From: Moraxellaceae bacterium
GTDB lineage: Bacteria; Pseudomonadota; Gammaproteobacteria; Pseudomonadales; Moraxellaceae
Length of the DNA: 7,903 nt
Direction of reading: 5' to 3'
Assembly (NCBI GenBank): GCA_014378805.1
Contig: JACMMY010000049.1
Span: 1 to 7,903, forward strand
Translations under genes and position numbers: made by a program
The notes under the pieces: model-generated
What the model saw: the letters and a program-made list of their open reading frames with translations, nothing else
The model's database searches: none
Told to the model about the DNA's origin: nothing
Shown here: piece by piece, positions 6,361-7,903 of the stretch
Layout of the letters: each line of letters starts with the position of its first letter
How positions within the stretch are numbered: position 1 is the first letter of the stretch

Positions 6361-6389
6361 TTGATAAGATTTTTAAACGACTTGATAAT
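6361..6389 (+). promoter_or_regulatory. sigma-70-type promoter of fabD-fabG
   Basis: TTGATA (6361-6366), 17 bases, then GATAAT (6384-6389): each box differs from consensus by one base and the spacing is ideal. Transcription should begin near 6396, about 37 bases before the fabD ATG. It gives the fatty acid genes their own start, independent of yceD-rpmF. Confidence 0.6.
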
Positions 6390-6432
6390 GCACCGCGACC
6401 AATGTGGTCTTGTATAGGTTTTTTTGACAATT

Positions 6433-7422
6433 ATGAATACATTTAACTCAGCGGCGGCGACTGCGCGTCAAACAAGAACAGCTTTGGTGTTTCCTGGACA
6501 AGGGTCACAAAAAGCGGGCATGTTGGCTGAACTGGCCGAAAATTACCCTCAAATTATTCAAACCTTTACTGAAGCCTCAGACAGTGTTGGCTTTGATCTT
6601 TGGCAAATCGCACAAAGTGGCGAGACGTTAGATCAAACCGAGTTTACGCAGCCTGTATTACTGACATCGAGTATTGCGCTTTGGCGATTATGGCTTGATT
6701 TAGGTGGCGTTGTTCCTGTTGCTTTGGCTGGGCACTCATTAGGTGAGTATTCTGCCTTGGTGGCTGGCGGAGCGTTGTCTCTGACCGATGGTGTGCGTTT
6801 AGTGCATTTACGCGGGCAAATCATGCAGCAATCGGTTCCGCAAGGTGCAGGCGCGATGGTTGCGGTATTGGGCTTAAGCGATACGCAAGTCGAAGCGTTG
6901 TGTTTGAAGGTGAGCACGGAGACTGGTGATATCGTTGATCCTGCGAATTACAATGCGCCGGGTCAAGTTGTGATTGCTGGCCAAGCGAGTGCGGTGCAGG
7001 CGGTTGCGGCATTGGCAAAAAAAATCGGTGGTAAGGCCATTTCGATCCCTGTGAGTGTGCCTTCACATTGTCGTTTGATGTTACCTGCGGCAGAAGTCCT
7101 CGCTGAGGTTTTGTCACAAACGGCAATTCAAATGCCAAGTATCCCTGTGATACAAAATACTCGTGCGATCATCGAAGCTGATTTAGAGCATGTGAAGGCG
7201 TCCCTGACCCAGCAGCTCTATAATCCTGTCCGCTGGACACAGTCAGAACAAACATTGCTATCGTTGGGTGTCCAACAGTTTGTTGAATGTGGTCCAAATA
7301 ATGTTCTCACCAACCTTGCTAAACGGATGGCACCACCGATTGTGTCGTACCCAATTGATACGCGTAGTCGTTTAGAGGATGCGTTGACTCATATTTCTGT
7401 TGCTGAAGGGAAGCTTGCATGA
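6433..7422 (+). CDS. fabD: malonyl-CoA:ACP transacylase FabD
   Basis: Moves the malonyl group from CoA to acyl carrier protein, supplying the extender unit for type II fatty acid synthesis in the cytoplasm. With the ATG start it has 329 residues against 309 in E. coli; the extra length is partly an N-terminal tail of about 14 residues. Motifs in order are FPGQGSQKAGM, the nucleophile elbow GHSLGEYSALVAGG with Ser102, Arg127 in LRGQIMQ, which binds the malonyl carboxylate, catalytic His212 in VPSHCRLM, IPVIQNTRA, and FVECGPNNVLTNLAKRM near the end. All key residues are present. The start is uncertain: AGG at 6416-6418 is 14 bases from the ATG but only 5 from an in-frame TTG at 6424, which would add MTI. 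The gene overlaps fabG by ATGA, pointing to translational coupling. Confidence 0.96.
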   Translation: MNTFNSAAATARQTRTALVFPGQGSQKAGMLAELAENYPQIIQTFTEASDSVGFDLWQIAQSGETLDQTEFTQPVLLTSSIALWRLWLDLGGVVPVALAGHSLGEYSALVAGGALSLTDGVRLVHLRGQIMQQSVPQGAGAMVAVLGLSDTQVEALCLKVSTETGDIVDPANYNAPGQVVIAGQASAVQAVAALAKKIGGKAISIPVSVPSHCRLMLPAAEVLAEVLSQTAIQMPSIPVIQNTRAIIEADLEHVKASLTQQLYNPVRWTQSEQTLLSLGVQQFVECGPNNVLTNLAKRMAPPIVSYPIDTRSRLEDALTHISVAEGKLA

Positions 7423-7903
7423 CCGAACAAAACGCTCAAAATAATCAGCCACCGCGCCAAATTGCCCAAATTGCATTGGTGACAGGCGCAAGTCGTGGAA
7501 TTGGCGAGGCAATTGCTAAGCAATTAGCCGCCCAAGGCTGTTTTGTGATTGGCACAGCAACGACAGAAAATGGTGCAAAACAAATTGGTGATCGTTTGGC
7601 TGATCAAGGCGCAGGTCGTGTATTAGATGTCCGTGACACGGCGGCGATGGATGCGCTGGTTAAATCGATTGAAGCTGAATTTGGAGCGATCAGTATTCTG
7701 GTCAATAACGCAGGTATTACCAAAGATGGTTTGCTGATGCGAATGTCAGAACAAGATTTTCAAGACATTCTACAAGTACATTTAGGTGCTGTATTTCATC
7801 TGTCTAAAGCTGTTTTACGTGGTATGAGCAAAGCACGCTTTGGGCGTATTATTAATATTTCCTCTGTGGTCGGGCAAATGGGTAATGCGGGTCAAACCAA
7901 TTA
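7419..7903 (+). CDS. fabG: 3-oxoacyl-ACP reductase FabG, 5' part (3' end outside window)
   Basis: An NADPH-dependent short-chain dehydrogenase that reduces 3-oxoacyl-ACP in each round of fatty acid elongation; a cytoplasmic tetramer. 161 complete codons are visible of about 245-255. The cofactor loop TGASRGIG is at residues 22-29, LDVRD at 69-73, NNAGIT at 96-101, and ISSVVG with catalytic Ser149. The window ends two bases (TA) into codon 162, the expected catalytic Tyr of the YxxxK motif. The first 14 or so residues are a polar Gln/Asn-rich tail not found in E. coli FabG. At the catalytic-tetrad Asn position (ETNLSSVF in E. coli) this protein reads VHLGAVF, giving His121; I recall His there in Acinetobacter FabG as well. 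The start is the ATG inside the fabD stop overlap. acpP would be expected next. Confidence 0.94.
   Translation, partial: MTEQNAQNNQPPRQIAQIALVTGASRGIGEAIAKQLAAQGCFVIGTATTENGAKQIGDRLADQGAGRVLDVRDTAAMDALVKSIEAEFGAISILVNNAGITKDGLLMRMSEQDFQDILQVHLGAVFHLSKAVLRGMSKARFGRIINISSVVGQMGNAGQTN

Larger units (their letters stand above)
6024..6423 (+). other. non-coding region between rpmF and fabD, rich in small dyads
   Basis: Four hundred bases without a believable gene lie where plsX and fabH occur in E. coli. A 63-codon open frame on the minus strand (5990-6181) overlaps the rpmF end and has no ribosome site. The region holds several AT-rich dyads: CTTAAA/TTTAAG (6084-6104), CAAATACAGTATTTG (6110-6124), TATTTT-TG-AAAATA (6197-6210), CTTAA-ATAA-TTAAG (6234-6247) and a larger foldable stretch (6263-6313). 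The fabD promoter lies at its right end. No intrinsic terminator for rpmF is evident, so read-through into fabD is possible. Confidence 0.55.

Noticed and set aside
6633..7138. Minus-strand frames of 94 and 105 codons within fabD
   Set aside because: They lie wholly inside a certain fabD gene and have Thr/Cys- and Pro/Gln-rich compositions typical of antisense shadows.
1..7903. CRISPR array, tRNA, rRNA, insertion sequence or riboswitch
   Set aside because: No regularly spaced direct repeats, no cloverleaf with the conserved T-loop, no transposase and no known aptamer core were seen on either strand.

Overview
The window looks like chromosomal DNA from a gammaproteobacterium of moderate GC content, most likely in or near the Moraxellaceae. 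Three things point there: an L32 protein with the C-terminal half HHVTKDGFYRGRQLFA, as I recall it from Acinetobacter-type L32; a yceD-rpmF-fabD-fabG order with no plsX or fabH between rpmF and fabD; and a FabG with His where most FabG proteins have the Asn of the catalytic tetrad. The genus cannot be settled from this sequence.

Layout, left to right. Bases 1-485 (+) are the 3' part of kdpE, the response regulator of the potassium-responsive KdpDE system. It meets, tail to tail with a 4-base gap, a leftward gene train on the minus strand that reads from right to left: pip (proline iminopeptidase, 3806-4744), a 390-base spacer holding a repeat-like block, yciO (2797-3414), a broken AT-rich gene (1415-2734), and an alpha/beta hydrolase of the MEST/epoxide hydrolase type (490-1383). 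From 5024 onward everything reads rightward: a near-consensus promoter, yceD (5091-5726), rpmF (5838-6023), a 400-base non-coding stretch rich in small dyads, a second good promoter, fabD (6433-7422), and the first 161 codons of fabG, which overlaps fabD by ATGA and leaves the window at its catalytic Tyr codon.

The right half is ordinary core biology: 50S ribosome assembly genes (yceD, rpmF) next to the start of type II fatty acid synthesis (fabD, fabG). The left half is accessory. Its most notable item is the AT-rich gene between yciO and the hydrolase. Two apparent short genes and the gap between them form one continuous frame of about 439 codons, interrupted by a single in-frame TAA at 2465-2467. 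The rejoined protein resembles DUF6602-type proteins and carries a QID...FEVK pattern like the core of PD-(D/E)XK nucleases. The stop falls between the two halves of that motif, so any nuclease-like activity should be lost unless the stop is suppressed or is an assembly error. I see no complete new multi-gene system, CRISPR array, transposase, tRNA or rRNA here.
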